Assembly (NCBI GenBank): GCA_965247125.1
Contig: CBDFGO010000001.1
Coordinates: 310,001-374,000, forward strand
DNA length: 64,000 nucleotides
Reading direction: 5' to 3'
DNA from: CALBJU01 sp965247125
GTDB taxonomy: Bacteria; Bacteroidota; Rhodothermia; Rhodothermales; UBA10348
Below are positions 55,383 to 64,000 of this stretch, piece after piece (position 1 is the first letter of the stretch; the number at the start of each line of letters is the position of its first letter). A program made the translations under genes and the position numbers. The notes beneath the pieces were generated by a model, which saw only the letters and a list, made by a program, of their open reading frames with translations, was not told the origin of the DNA and did no database searches.

Positions 55383-56365
55383 GGAAGTACGCGCTCGAAT
55401 GCGTCTCGGAGAATCATTGCAAGAAAATCAGGATACGACTGCCCGTCCAGCTCAGCCATTATCGCGAAGGTACCATCCGGAGCGAAGGTCGGCAGTGGAT
55501 TTATTTCCAAGAACCATTCCTGTCCTGCGGTGTCGACCCGAAAATCGACTCGGGCAAAATCCTTGCACTCTAGTTTATTGAATACGGCAACTGATGCGTT
55601 CGACAGCACACCTTCCAGTTCTGAACTCAGATCGCCAGTGAGCTCAAAGTCGTGATCCACAGTCGGCAATCCCTTGCGATCCAGCGCGTGCAGACCAATT
55701 CTGGAATGCCGTTCGGTTGCGCGCTGAATGACAGGCATGGTCCGAACCGGGTCGGATCCGATGACGGCGACTGTGAACTCACCTCCCTCAATAAACTGCT
55801 CTACAATCACACTCTGGCCGTAGGACGTGGCGATGTGATCGACCTGACTGCGAAGCGCGTAGATGGAATTCACTTTGCTCGACGTGGTCAGCCCTTTCGC
55901 CGATCCCTCATATCTGGGCTTGACAAAAAGTGGGAAAGCCCCCGGTAGGGTGCCTGGATCTATTTCGATTGACGAGGAATAGCATCTGTAGCCGGGCGTC
56001 CGAAGACCAGCTGCGACGGCGAGGTCCTTGGTCCAGGCTTTGTCAAGACTCAGCGACAATGTCAAAGCATCCGAACCGACAAATGGTACCCCCATTATTG
56101 CGAGGAGTGCCGGTGCTTCGCCCTCTCGATTTCTGCCACGACTACCCTCCGCGATATTGACGACCACATCGAAATCAGGGTTGTCCATATGCTTCAGCAG
56201 ATCCCTCGCCCCGCCCACGCGGACAGGCTGGTGGCCAAGACGCTGTATGGCCTCTTCGAGGACCTCGAGCGTCTCGAGGGGCTCGTTTTCGACATCTGCG
56301 TCAAATGGATCTCCCTCTTCCCATGGGAAATCCTCAAACAAATCGTAAACAAGGCCGACGCGCAT
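55379..56365 (-). CDS. D-alanine--D-alanine ligase-like ATP-grasp protein
   Basis: The start is put at ATG 56365 (MRVGLVYDLFEDFPWEEGD); a 12-residue longer frame is not supported. The ~328-residue protein has VNIAEGSRGRNREGEAPALL near 70, FVGSDALTLSLSLDKAWTKD near 95, FPLFVKPRYEGSAKG near 140, VIVEQFIEGGEFTVAVIG near 185 and FARVDFRVDTAGQEWFLEINPLPTF near 275. These are the Ddl-type ATP-grasp motifs. It precedes the KamA-like gene with an ATGA overlap, so the two act together. A true cell-wall Ddl is not certain; it may ligate an amino acid made by the mutase. Confidence 0.85.
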   Translation of the reverse strand: MRVGLVYDLFEDFPWEEGDPFDADVENEPLETLEVLEEAIQRLGHQPVRVGGARDLLKHMDNPDFDVVVNIAEGSRGRNREGEAPALLAIMGVPFVGSDALTLSLSLDKAWTKDLAVAAGLRTPGYRCYSSSIEIDPGTLPGAFPLFVKPRYEGSAKGLTTSSKVNSIYALRSQVDHIATSYGQSVIVEQFIEGGEFTVAVIGSDPVRTMPVIQRATERHSRIGLHALDRKGLPTVDHDFELTGDLSSELEGVLSNASVAVFNKLECKDFARVDFRVDTAGQEWFLEINPLPTFAPDGTFAIMAELDGQSYPDFLAMILRDAFERVLP

Positions 56366-56463
56366 TACTTTCTCGAAATAAAAACAGGTACAACGCAGCA
56401 CGAATCCTTTTGTGCGTTCCTGCTTCGAATTCCTCGCGGGAAATCATTTCCATCTCGATCATA

Positions 56464-57261
56464 ATGAATCGCACTGTCCAGCTTCTCATCCCGAGCATCA
56501 TTCTTCTCGGTGCTTGCCAGGCACCCTCAACGGAGAACGTGTTTCCGAGCGGAACCATCGTCGACATGTCCTACGCGTACAATGACGCCACGGTGTACTG
56601 GCCGACCGCCGGGGGATTTGTAAAAAGTACCGATTTCGAAGGGTTCACAGACGGTGGCTACTACTACAGCGCGTACTCCTTCCGTACTGCTGAGCACGGA
56701 GGAACACACCTGGATGCTCCTGTTCACTTCTCGGAGGGTAAACATTCAACGGATCAGATCCCACTCAGTCAATTGATGGGCTCCGCTGTTCTAATCGATG
56801 TCCAGGTAGCTGCAATGGCCGATCCGGACTATCAGATTTCTACGGCGGACATCTCTGCCTGGGAATCTGCTCACGGCCCAATCCCAGAAGGCTCGATCGT
56901 ACTCTTTCGGACTGGGTACGGACAGTATTGGCCCGATCGCGCTGCGTACATGGGAACTGCGGAAATTGGCGCCGAAGCCGTAGCGCTACTTCATTTTCCC
57001 GGAATTCATCCGAGTGCCGCGACGTTCCTGAGTACCGAGCGATCCATAAAAGCCGTCGGCATTGACACCCCGAGCATCGACTTCGGCCAATCGACTTTGT
57101 ACGAAACCCACCAGAATCTATTTAGCGCCAGTATTCCAGCCTTTGAGAATGTGGCCAATATAGATCAACTGCCCGAAACCGGCGCCATCGTAATCGCCCT
57201 ACCTATGAAAATCGAGGGTGGAAGCGGTGGTCCCGTGCGTATCATTGCAATCATTCCTTAA
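56464..57261 (+). CDS. Cyclase-family lipoprotein (kynurenine formamidase-like)
   Basis: The start is ATG 56464. MNRTVQLLIPSIILLGAC is a lipoprotein signal with lipobox LGAC. The mature part reads VDMSYAYNDATVYWP and then EHGGTHLDAPVHFSEGKHSTDQI, the HxGTHxDAPxHF metal-binding motif of the cyclase superfamily. GSIVLFRTGYGQYW, GIHPSAATFL and AVGIDTPSIDFGQ follow. The family hydrolyses arylformamides and related lactones. It is divergent from the ATP-grasp gene and sits four bases before the histidine kinase gene. Confidence 0.88.
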   Translation: MNRTVQLLIPSIILLGACQAPSTENVFPSGTIVDMSYAYNDATVYWPTAGGFVKSTDFEGFTDGGYYYSAYSFRTAEHGGTHLDAPVHFSEGKHSTDQIPLSQLMGSAVLIDVQVAAMADPDYQISTADISAWESAHGPIPEGSIVLFRTGYGQYWPDRAAYMGTAEIGAEAVALLHFPGIHPSAATFLSTERSIKAVGIDTPSIDFGQSTLYETHQNLFSASIPAFENVANIDQLPETGAIVIALPMKIEGGSGGPVRIIAIIP

Positions 57262-57264
57262 CCG

Positions 57265-59169
57265 GTGCCGCCAGTCTTGAAAAACTCCGAACTCAGCCCG
57301 CTCCTCGAAATACTTTGGCATGCGTCGGACAACCCGCTGCTTCTGGTGGCTGACGAATCCGTTGTTATGGCAAATGAGGCGGCTATCGAGCTGACAGGAT
57401 TGAGCGCTGAGGATCTTGTTGGCAAAACACTGGATGACATCCTGATCCTGAATGGATCCTGGAATAGATCGTTCGACGCTAAAGTTGATGGTCGGGTGAG
57501 AGCGGACTCCGGAGATGAACTGGATGTCCAGATTCGGTCCTGGAAATCCCGGCATGAGAACCGAGATGTTGTATGCATTCAGGTGAGTACATCGAGTAAC
57601 GCACTGCCTTTGGACGAAAATAGGGTCAGTGAGTCAGAAGAGAGATTTCGGTCCATCGTTGAAGGGTCGAACGACTACATCGCGATTGTGAATGAAGAAA
57701 GGGAGTTTCTTTACGTCAACCGGCTCATCTGGGGATTGAAACTGGAGGATGTCATCGGAACCAAATTGGATCGATTGATCCCGGAAGAATTTCTTGAAGC
57801 CGCCACAGGGGCCATTACACACGTATTTGAAACTGGCGAATCCTTCGATTACGAAACGGTGGCGCTGGAAGAACGTGGTGTGCGGACGTGGTTGTACTCC
57901 AAAGTCAGCCCTATGAAGAACAAGGACGGGGTATACGCAGCGTCCATTATTTCCCGAGACGTCACCGAACATCATAATCATCAGCTTGAGATAGAGAGAC
58001 TGAATGAAGATCTGGAGTTTCGGGTCGCAAAACAGACTCTGGAGCTTTCTTCCCTTCTGATATCTGCCACGGACCTTAGTACCGGGCTCGAGGCAGGTCC
58101 TGTTTTTTCTTCGGTTGTCATGACGATAACTGAGGCGCTTCCACAGATCTCCGAAGCTGTCGTCTGGCTGCACGACAAATCTTCGAAATTGCTGACATGC
58201 ATGGCCGCGAGTACTGAAATAAAGGATAAAACGGGTGTTTATTCGACCAACGGAGAGCTGGAGCCGTTTCTGAAAAATTTCGGCAGTGTCTATCAGGAAG
58301 ACATCTACTACCCATCCCAATTCGATTTGAGCTGGGCGTTTGCAGGCGTTAATCAGCCTGAAAATGTTATCGCCTGTATCGAGATTTCAGAGAATTCGTT
58401 TGGCAGCTCCCTGCTCTTCCTCTGCGGACAGGATGACTCTGGTGTCTTCTCCCTGTCGACTGTCCATTTTTTAAAGTCTCTCGCTGCTCAGGCTGCAATC
58501 GCACTCAACAATGTTGACCTGTACGAGCAGCTCAGACAATTGTCCATCCGGCTCCTTCATATACAGGAACAGGAGCGGCGGACCCTGGCCATAGAACTGC
58601 ACGATCAGTTGGGCGGCCTGATAACCTCACTGAGAATGGTGCTACAAGAGGTTGAACCCACCACTGAAACCATGCGAGCCGTTGAACTTCTGGAATTGCT
58701 GGGAAACTCGGCGCGAGACCTTTCCAGCACGTTGCGACCCTCCACGTTGGATGATTTCGGCCTTGTCGCGGCAATCAGCGAGCTGATACCGCCTTCTCAG
58801 GCGAATCAAGTTCTAAAAATTAACTTCGACCACAATCTGGGTGAAGATGAACGATTTTCTCCCAGCGTCGAGACCGTCGTTTACCGTGTGATTCAGGAAG
58901 CAACCACAAATGTACTACGACACTCCAAAGCGCGAGAGCTCGCGATATCACTACTGAAATCTGAAAGCGCTGTAGATATCAGGATTCACGACAACGGGAT
59001 AGGCTTCGATCCCGAGAGCGAGACCATTCGCAAATCAACATCGCTCGGGCTCCGGGGAATGGAGGAGCGCGTTGCACTCATCGGTGGGATGTTCTCAATC
59101 GAGTCTTCCGCGGATAGTGGAACGATCATCACCGCCTCCATTCCAACAGATGTGGAAGCATGGCAATGA
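57265..59169 (+). CDS. Sensor histidine kinase with two PAS domains and GAF domain (NarL/HisKA_3 type)
   Basis: This 634-residue protein starts at GTG 57265. PAS1 is near residues 15-60 (NPLLLVADESVVMANEAAIELTG), PAS2 near 115-240 (RFRSIVEGSNDYIAIVNEER...RDVTEHH), followed by a coiled coil and a GAF-like domain (270-415). HisKA_3 has LAIELHDQLGGLITSLRM near 440, with His in ELHDQ. The ATPase region has YRVIQEATTNVLRHSKA, RIHDNGIGFDP and LGLRGMEERVALIGG. No membrane helix is evident, so it is cytoplasmic. No response regulator lies next to it. Confidence 0.92.
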   Translation: MPPVLKNSELSPLLEILWHASDNPLLLVADESVVMANEAAIELTGLSAEDLVGKTLDDILILNGSWNRSFDAKVDGRVRADSGDELDVQIRSWKSRHENRDVVCIQVSTSSNALPLDENRVSESEERFRSIVEGSNDYIAIVNEEREFLYVNRLIWGLKLEDVIGTKLDRLIPEEFLEAATGAITHVFETGESFDYETVALEERGVRTWLYSKVSPMKNKDGVYAASIISRDVTEHHNHQLEIERLNEDLEFRVAKQTLELSSLLISATDLSTGLEAGPVFSSVVMTITEALPQISEAVVWLHDKSSKLLTCMAASTEIKDKTGVYSTNGELEPFLKNFGSVYQEDIYYPSQFDLSWAFAGVNQPENVIACIEISENSFGSSLLFLCGQDDSGVFSLSTVHFLKSLAAQAAIALNNVDLYEQLRQLSIRLLHIQEQERRTLAIELHDQLGGLITSLRMVLQEVEPTTETMRAVELLELLGNSARDLSSTLRPSTLDDFGLVAAISELIPPSQANQVLKINFDHNLGEDERFSPSVETVVYRVIQEATTNVLRHSKARELAISLLKSESAVDIRIHDNGIGFDPESETIRKSTSLGLRGMEERVALIGGMFSIESSADSGTIITASIPTDVEAWQ

Positions 59170-59178
59170 CGCCTCAGC

Positions 59179-60666
59179 TTAAGACTGGTCCGCCAGGATG
59201 CTACCATCGGGCATCCGCTGTCCTGGGAGGTCCAGACCTTCACCAAGAGCGATAAGTTCGGAACACAGTTCCGCCCGATCCTCAATCAATCGCTCTATGA
59301 TAACTTTTCGACGGTGTCGTGTTACGCGGACTCGAATGGCTCGATACGTCTCGGTCGACATTTCGGTGTACACCAGGGCGAGATAGCCCCCAAATATTCC
59401 GACGGCAACTGTCACCAGAACGACCAACAGCGCAACATCGGGCATAGATGGAAAGATCGAACGCAGCTCTTCGTGACCAATCCAGGCGAGGATGGCTACG
59501 GCCGCCCACGTTGCGGGATACAGGATTGCCCCACTGAACAGCTTTACAGTGGCCTCGTCCTTTCGGGCGTCGGCCACTTTCGTGGTAATCCAGTTCAGCA
59601 GCCAATAGGGGCCAAAATTTATCAGCGTCCCGAGGAGCAGGATTGGAGGAAACAGGAGATAGACCGCGATGGCCTGACCCAGAAACAGAAGGGGCAGCAG
59701 GGGCGAGCCCATGCCAGGTTTGGCAGTCAGTTCATGGTCGTCGATTCCCAGCGCACTCAGATAACGGTTGTACCGATTCAGGCGCTTGACAAGGTCGGCA
59801 ATTTTCAGTGGGTCAGACTTCATCCGAGCCTGGTAGCCAAACCAGATTCTGTCGAATCCGAGGTGACTCTCGGCCAGGCCCGGATTCCGATAGTCTGTCC
59901 CGTTCTGCCAGGCAAGGTCGGCCCGAATCAGTCTGCGAGCCCGGTGCATCAGTTGGTGAATGTGCCAGTCTTCCGTTGCTCCAACGACCTCGACCAATCT
60001 GGCATCGATGAGCTCAGTGAGTCCGGCCACCGCCGGTCGCAGGACCGATCGTTCCTCTCCGGGATCAATGTCCAGGGTTTCGGGAAGCGGAAGCGCCGGA
60101 TGGAACGTAATGAGTACCCGCGACCGAAATATGTTCTTGCGATCGTAGTACAGGCCAACGGGCACAATAACCGGATCCGAAACACCATTCTCGGAAAGCA
60201 TCCGGGCCCGGTAATACAGTCTTGATGCCCCCGTTTTGATGTCTGAAAGGTGAGACATGTCATGGCTCACCCCTTCTGGAAAAAGAGCCGAATAGGACCC
60301 GGTGGCGATTTCTCGCGCCATTCTGTCTAGACTTTCCTCGTTGGCACGCATCTTCTCAACGCGTGAAAGATCACTTTCGTCGCTCGCTCGATAAATCGGG
60401 ACTGTGCCGAGGTGGCGCATCAGACTCCCGATCAGCGGCCAGCTGAAAAGACCATGGCGGGCCCCGAAGATAATCCTTCCGGGAAAGTGGGCAATTATGA
60501 GAGCCGGATCGATCAGTCCGTTCGGGTGTCCCGCTATGAGCAGTCCACCCCGGTCGAGAGGTAGGTTCTCGACCCCCTCAACAACGACCTCTTTGAAAAA
60601 CAGCCTCAGAAGAACTCGAAAGAATCTCCGGATCGCTCGGTATGCTCCAGTTGTTGGTTCGGACAT
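59179..60666 (-). CDS. 1-acyl-glycerol-3-phosphate/GPAT-like acyltransferase, membrane protein
   Basis: This 495-residue protein has LLIAGHPNGLIDPALI near 45 (the HPNG.IDP motif of Gpt2/Sct1-type acyltransferases, a variant of HX4D), FGARHGLFSWPLIGSLMRHLGTVPIYR near 70 and SALFPEGVSHD near 130. Three or more membrane helices follow in the C-terminal third (LLPLLFLGQAIAVYLLFPPILL and later). It should add acyl chains to glycerol-3-phosphate in phospholipid synthesis. Its start lies six bases after the ftsX stop, in a minus-strand run. Confidence 0.87.
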   Translation of the reverse strand: MSEPTTGAYRAIRRFFRVLLRLFFKEVVVEGVENLPLDRGGLLIAGHPNGLIDPALIIAHFPGRIIFGARHGLFSWPLIGSLMRHLGTVPIYRASDESDLSRVEKMRANEESLDRMAREIATGSYSALFPEGVSHDMSHLSDIKTGASRLYYRARMLSENGVSDPVIVPVGLYYDRKNIFRSRVLITFHPALPLPETLDIDPGEERSVLRPAVAGLTELIDARLVEVVGATEDWHIHQLMHRARRLIRADLAWQNGTDYRNPGLAESHLGFDRIWFGYQARMKSDPLKIADLVKRLNRYNRYLSALGIDDHELTAKPGMGSPLLPLLFLGQAIAVYLLFPPILLLGTLINFGPYWLLNWITTKVADARKDEATVKLFSGAILYPATWAAVAILAWIGHEELRSIFPSMPDVALLVVLVTVAVGIFGGYLALVYTEMSTETYRAIRVRVTRHRRKVIIERLIEDRAELCSELIALGEGLDLPGQRMPDGSILADQS

Positions 60667-60672
60667 GTCTGC

Positions 60673-61548
60673 TCAGTTCAGAGACACCTTGCGGATAAAG
60701 CGGCGGACTGCACTCTCCGAACCCACCCATCCGAGCAACAGGCCCGCAACCACAATCGCCAGAGAAAATGTTACCGTGGTATAAAGATCCGTCGTTTCCA
60801 GCTGCGGTAGATAATAGGTCATCGCGTAATGCAGGACCCATAAAATGAACAGCGCCAGGACGGACGAAATCAATCCCTGGATCATCCCCTCGACAACGAA
60901 CGGTATTCTGACGAAGGCGTCGGTCGCACCCACAAGCTTCATGGTTCGAATCATCAGTCTCCGCGAATAAATAGCCAGTCTGATCGTATTGGCAACCAGA
61001 AAAATGGAGGCCAGCAATACAAGGATTCCTATGGACATACCGATGACTGAAAGCAATCTGCGATTTCCCTGCACCCTGGCGAGCAACGAACGGTTGAACA
61101 CGACTTCATCCACACGATTCCATGATGAAAACTCTGCTACCAATATGTTCAGACTATCAGTGTTGATGTACGCCGTTTCAACGGTGACCTTGATCGATGC
61201 GGGAAGAAAGATTTCGTCAAAGAAGACCTCGGCCTCCTCCCCAAAATCTGTCCGAAAGATTTCCTGCGCCTCTTCCTTCGAAATGTACACGGCTCCCTCC
61301 ACTCCTGGCATCGCATGGGCCCTTGCGTGCAGCGCCGCTGCGACGTCGGGGGGGACTTCCTCTAGAAAGATCTCGACCTCTCCAACGCGCTGGGTCAACC
61401 ACTCTGCCACACTTCTGGCCTGCCACGTCACGATGACGAAGAGACCCACCATCACCAGAGCTACGGTCATGGCACTGGTTGATGCGATCGAGGAAAAACT
61501 CGATCGCCTGAAACCGGCAAACCCTTCTTTGACAGCGTAAGGAATCAT
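60673..61548 (-). CDS. ftsX: Cell-division ABC transporter permease FtsX
   Basis: This 291-residue protein has the FtsX layout: a first membrane helix (MTVALVMVGLFVIVTWQARSV), an extracellular domain with VEIFLEEVPPDVAAALHARAHAMPGVEG and YISKEEA, then three C-terminal helices (GILVLLASIFLVANTIRLAIYSRR; MIQGLISSVLALFILWVLHYAM; AIVVAGLLLGWVGSESAVRRFI). FtsX with FtsE controls septal peptidoglycan hydrolysis. No ftsE is next to it, so the ATPase gene lies elsewhere. Confidence 0.93.
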   Translation of the reverse strand: MIPYAVKEGFAGFRRSSFSSIASTSAMTVALVMVGLFVIVTWQARSVAEWLTQRVGEVEIFLEEVPPDVAAALHARAHAMPGVEGAVYISKEEAQEIFRTDFGEEAEVFFDEIFLPASIKVTVETAYINTDSLNILVAEFSSWNRVDEVVFNRSLLARVQGNRRLLSVIGMSIGILVLLASIFLVANTIRLAIYSRRLMIRTMKLVGATDAFVRIPFVVEGMIQGLISSVLALFILWVLHYAMTYYLPQLETTDLYTTVTFSLAIVVAGLLLGWVGSESAVRRFIRKVSLN

Positions 61549-61552
61549 TGGT

Positions 61553-64000
61553 TTACATTCCCAGCATGAGCATTACAGCATTCAGCATCAGTCTGCTCGG
61601 TCCAATCCAGAACATGCGGTACTGGGTTTTGTCCAGCAACAAAATAACTTTCCCACCGCCCATATTCTGAACTCCGGCGAACGCTTTTCCCGCAAGTTTC
61701 TCTTTGTTTTCGTCGGAGGAAGCTCCAGAGGCCAATACCGTTGATTGATCGCGATCATAGTAACCGACCGTTGCCATTGAGGAAGAAGGCATCAACGCAT
61801 CGGAGCCAAATTTAAGACTGAACATGTGATCGGGCATTCCGGCGGCAAGAGGGTGGCTATTGTCCAGGACCGCCCTCATTGCCGAGCCTGATATACGCCC
61901 GACGTTTGTTGAGTCTCTTCTGTCCTCGAAACGCGTGTAGAATCGCTCCTCGAGATCGTCATTCTCCGCCGCATCATCCTCTGATTCCCCCTTGTCGGAA
62001 GCCTTCGCCAATTCGATGCCGGTGATTCCACTTCTACCTTTGGTCAGGAACGAAGCTGCGCTCTCTGAACCAACGAGTGTTCCTCCTTTCCGTATCCATG
62101 TGGTGAGTCGCTCCGTCTGCACGCTGTCAAAAACGGTACCAGGATTGCCGGGAGGCAATATGAGTACATCGTACTCGTCCAGATCGAGACCCGCAAAAGA
62201 TCTGCCGCGGATGCGGTCCACGCCGTACTCCACCCATCGATCGAACATGAACCACAGTTGGCCAGCCGTCTCAGATGAAAATGGAGAATCGATCATCAGT
62301 GCGACGTTTGGTTTCTTGATTACGCGCGCGCTTGCGGACGCCAGGTCCATCCCGCGGTCCATTCGCGAGGCATCCAGCCCTACGATTCGAACACCCGAAT
62401 CTCTGGCGATTCGCGCCATATCAGCTTCCAGATGATCCTGAAGGTCTCTATTGCGACCCCTCAACACGATCACGGTGCCGACTGAAAAGTCTTCATCGCC
62501 CATTCCAAATGTTTTCCGAGCTGATCGCACATTGTAACCGGCCTCCCACAACATGCCGAGTGCCTTAGGGGCCCCTCGCTGGCGCCAATCGATGGCGTAC
62601 CCGTATCGGGCATTCTCCCCGATTATCCCGCTTTCCCTTGACGGTCGAGAATGAACAGGCGTGGTGTCTGCTCGAAGATTCTGCTCGGTCCACGCCGCAT
62701 CGCTCAGATTGTAGGCCAGTGGAATGGACCAGGTCGACATGTCGTACATGTCCAGCGACTCGATCTCCATCTGGCGCTGCATCAGCGTATTAATGAGGAT
62801 GTGTCGGTCCTGATTGGTGCGAATGACATACGTTCCGACGCCAAAGCTTCTCCGTGCGGAGGTGGCATCCCAGTAGTCGTAAGCATCGATAGAAAATGCT
62901 TCCGTTGTCTGCTCGATCTCAACGCCATGCTTCAAAAGGAGATCGATTACGTCCCCCACATAGCCGTTTCCGCCGTCGTCAGGTATCAGATAGGCTTTTG
63001 TCTCGCTGTCACTCGTTTCCGGGTCGAAAAAGGATCGGAAGTAGCTCAAGAGCGCCCCACGATTCTCTACCGCGGATCGCACGACGGCCATCGAAGTCGA
63101 GAAATGGTCGAAGGCGCGTTGACGCAAGGTTAAAACATATCCATCGTTCGTTTTCACAGCTCGGCCGCCTCGGCTGTGCCCACCCTGCTCGGACAACATT
63201 CCAATCGACCCCAGAATGCTCGGATACGATGATCCGTAGCCCGGATAGAAAAATTCGAAGGACTCTCGCGTGAAATAGTTCACCTGATTTCGGGCCAGCG
63301 CTTCGCCGCTGGCCCGCCCGAACACATCCGCCCACATCTCATAATCTTCCGGCAGATTCAGATTTCTTGGAGGCTTGCCGGGCATCGTGAAATAGTTGTT
63401 GTTGAAGCCCTGTTCGTGATAATCCATGTGGACCTGGGGAAGCCACTGCTGGTACAGCGCTATACGTCCCCTCGATTCCGGGTGCACCAGCCAGACCCAA
63501 TCGCGATTCAGGTCAAACCAGTAGTGATTGGTCCGACCACCGGGGAACGGTTCAACGTGCTCCGCATCACTGGAGCTTACCCTCAACTGGTTGCTCTGCA
63601 TCGACTTGTACCAGTACACATATCGATCTCGTCCGTCCGGATTGATGGTGGGATCGATGACAACGACTGTCTGGTCGAGCATCTGAAGAGTTTCCTCATC
63701 CGTTCCTGCGGCCAATCGATAAAGGACCTCGAGGGCGGCTTCTGTACTCGACGGTTCATTTCCGTGAACGTTGTAGCTGAGCCAGGTAACAATTGGATTA
63801 CCCGAGATGAGCTCCTGCGCTTCGGAGTCGGGCAAGTCTGAGTCGGCTAATCGAAGATTGGCCGCTCGGATTTCGTCCAATCTGGCATGATTGGCCGGTG
63901 TGGTAATGAACAGCGCGTGCAACGGGCGATTCTCATACGTCCTGGCGTATTCGGTGATCGTTACCCGGTCGGACGCCTCAGCAACTGCGTGAATGTATCT
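61553..64000 (-). CDS. M14-family zinc carboxypeptidase-like protein (5' end outside the window)
   Basis: The frame is open to base 64000, so the true N-terminus is beyond the window. The M14 zinc site is NVHGNEPSSTEAA near the start (H-x-x-E), with the third ligand in VHMDYHEQGFNN. DPTINPDGRDRYVYW is the conserved NPDG segment, and EQGGHSRGGRAV is later. After the catalytic domain, a ~350-residue tail includes DYDVLILPPGNPG and SESAASFLTKGRSG, a glutamine-amidotransferase-like fold. It lies four bases before ftsX. Probable secreted peptidase. Confidence 0.88.
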   Translation of the reverse strand, partial: RYIHAVAEASDRVTITEYARTYENRPLHALFITTPANHARLDEIRAANLRLADSDLPDSEAQELISGNPIVTWLSYNVHGNEPSSTEAALEVLYRLAAGTDEETLQMLDQTVVVIDPTINPDGRDRYVYWYKSMQSNQLRVSSSDAEHVEPFPGGRTNHYWFDLNRDWVWLVHPESRGRIALYQQWLPQVHMDYHEQGFNNNYFTMPGKPPRNLNLPEDYEMWADVFGRASGEALARNQVNYFTRESFEFFYPGYGSSYPSILGSIGMLSEQGGHSRGGRAVKTNDGYVLTLRQRAFDHFSTSMAVVRSAVENRGALLSYFRSFFDPETSDSETKAYLIPDDGGNGYVGDVIDLLLKHGVEIEQTTEAFSIDAYDYWDATSARRSFGVGTYVIRTNQDRHILINTLMQRQMEIESLDMYDMSTWSIPLAYNLSDAAWTEQNLRADTTPVHSRPSRESGIIGENARYGYAIDWRQRGAPKALGMLWEAGYNVRSARKTFGMGDEDFSVGTVIVLRGRNRDLQDHLEADMARIARDSGVRIVGLDASRMDRGMDLASASARVIKKPNVALMIDSPFSSETAGQLWFMFDRWVEYGVDRIRGRSFAGLDLDEYDVLILPPGNPGTVFDSVQTERLTTWIRKGGTLVGSESAASFLTKGRSGITGIELAKASDKGESEDDAAENDDLEERFYTRFEDRRDSTNVGRISGSAMRAVLDNSHPLAAGMPDHMFSLKFGSDALMPSSSMATVGYYDRDQSTVLASGASSDENKEKLAGKAFAGVQNMGGGKVILLLDKTQYRMFWIGPSRLMLNAVMLMLGM

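Overview
The window comes from a genome of roughly 50% GC that looks like a Rhodothermota/Balneolota-type member of the Bacteroidota-Chlorobiota group. The evidence is: C-terminal T9SS-type sorting domains on secreted proteins; a short (279 aa) primary sigma factor; the folP-cdaA gene pair; a 31-residue mS38/COX24-like ribosomal protein; few Shine-Dalgarno sites; and a tmRNA tag ending in AMAA. Family names rest on motifs read by eye, since no database search was possible.

Layout. (1) 1-8160 is a housekeeping block: end of birA, coaX, udk (convergent), yaaA, a YtxH protein, the tiny ribosomal protein, an alpha/beta hydrolase, two lipoproteins and an S9 peptidase. (2) 8331-8712 is ssrA (tmRNA), followed at once by two related hairpins. 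(3) About 8713-27300 is an accessory island built from mobile elements and broken genes. It holds three identical IS256-family copies (two with perfect 9-bp target duplications), one complete IS3-family element, and a second IS3-family element that carries a 2,287-nt group II intron inside its transposase gene and has lost its far end. It also holds truncated secreted-protein genes (metalloprotease, T9SS C-terminus, S41 peptidase, non-specific nuclease) and a primase-polymerase/helicase gene typical of a plasmid, phage or satellite replicon. (4) 27202-34395 holds a frameshifted, 3'-truncated peptidase/propeller/barrel gene, a membrane-anchored protein made of about 24 tandem 12-residue repeats, an ECF sigma/anti-sigma pair, an RsbW-like kinase with a STAS partner, and the primary sigma factor. 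(5) 34575-41943 holds a GH3-like enzyme, folP-cdaA-pcm, and a minus-strand cluster with deoB followed by two EutN/CcmL-type microcompartment vertex proteins. (6) 42614-53829 is one giant secreted protein of about 3,740 residues, interrupted by a one-base frameshift, with DUF11-like repeats, a beta-propeller-like tail and a T9SS sorting domain. (7) 54144-64000 holds a KamA-like radical SAM enzyme overlapping an ATP-grasp ligase, a cyclase-family lipoprotein, a PAS-GAF histidine kinase, and a minus-strand run of an M14 peptidase, ftsX and an acyltransferase.

How the genes may work together. The 28-34 kb block looks regulatory: two separate anti-sigma systems lie in one minus-strand run, with the 12-residue repeat protein as the nearest downstream candidate target or output. 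The deoB-EutN-EutN order suggests nucleoside or deoxyribose metabolism linked to a microcompartment whose main shell genes would lie elsewhere. The most novel-looking items are the 12-residue repeat protein, the intron-in-transposon nest whose predicted splicing restores the transposase frame exactly, and the leader of the giant surface-protein gene, which carries a terminator-like hairpin.
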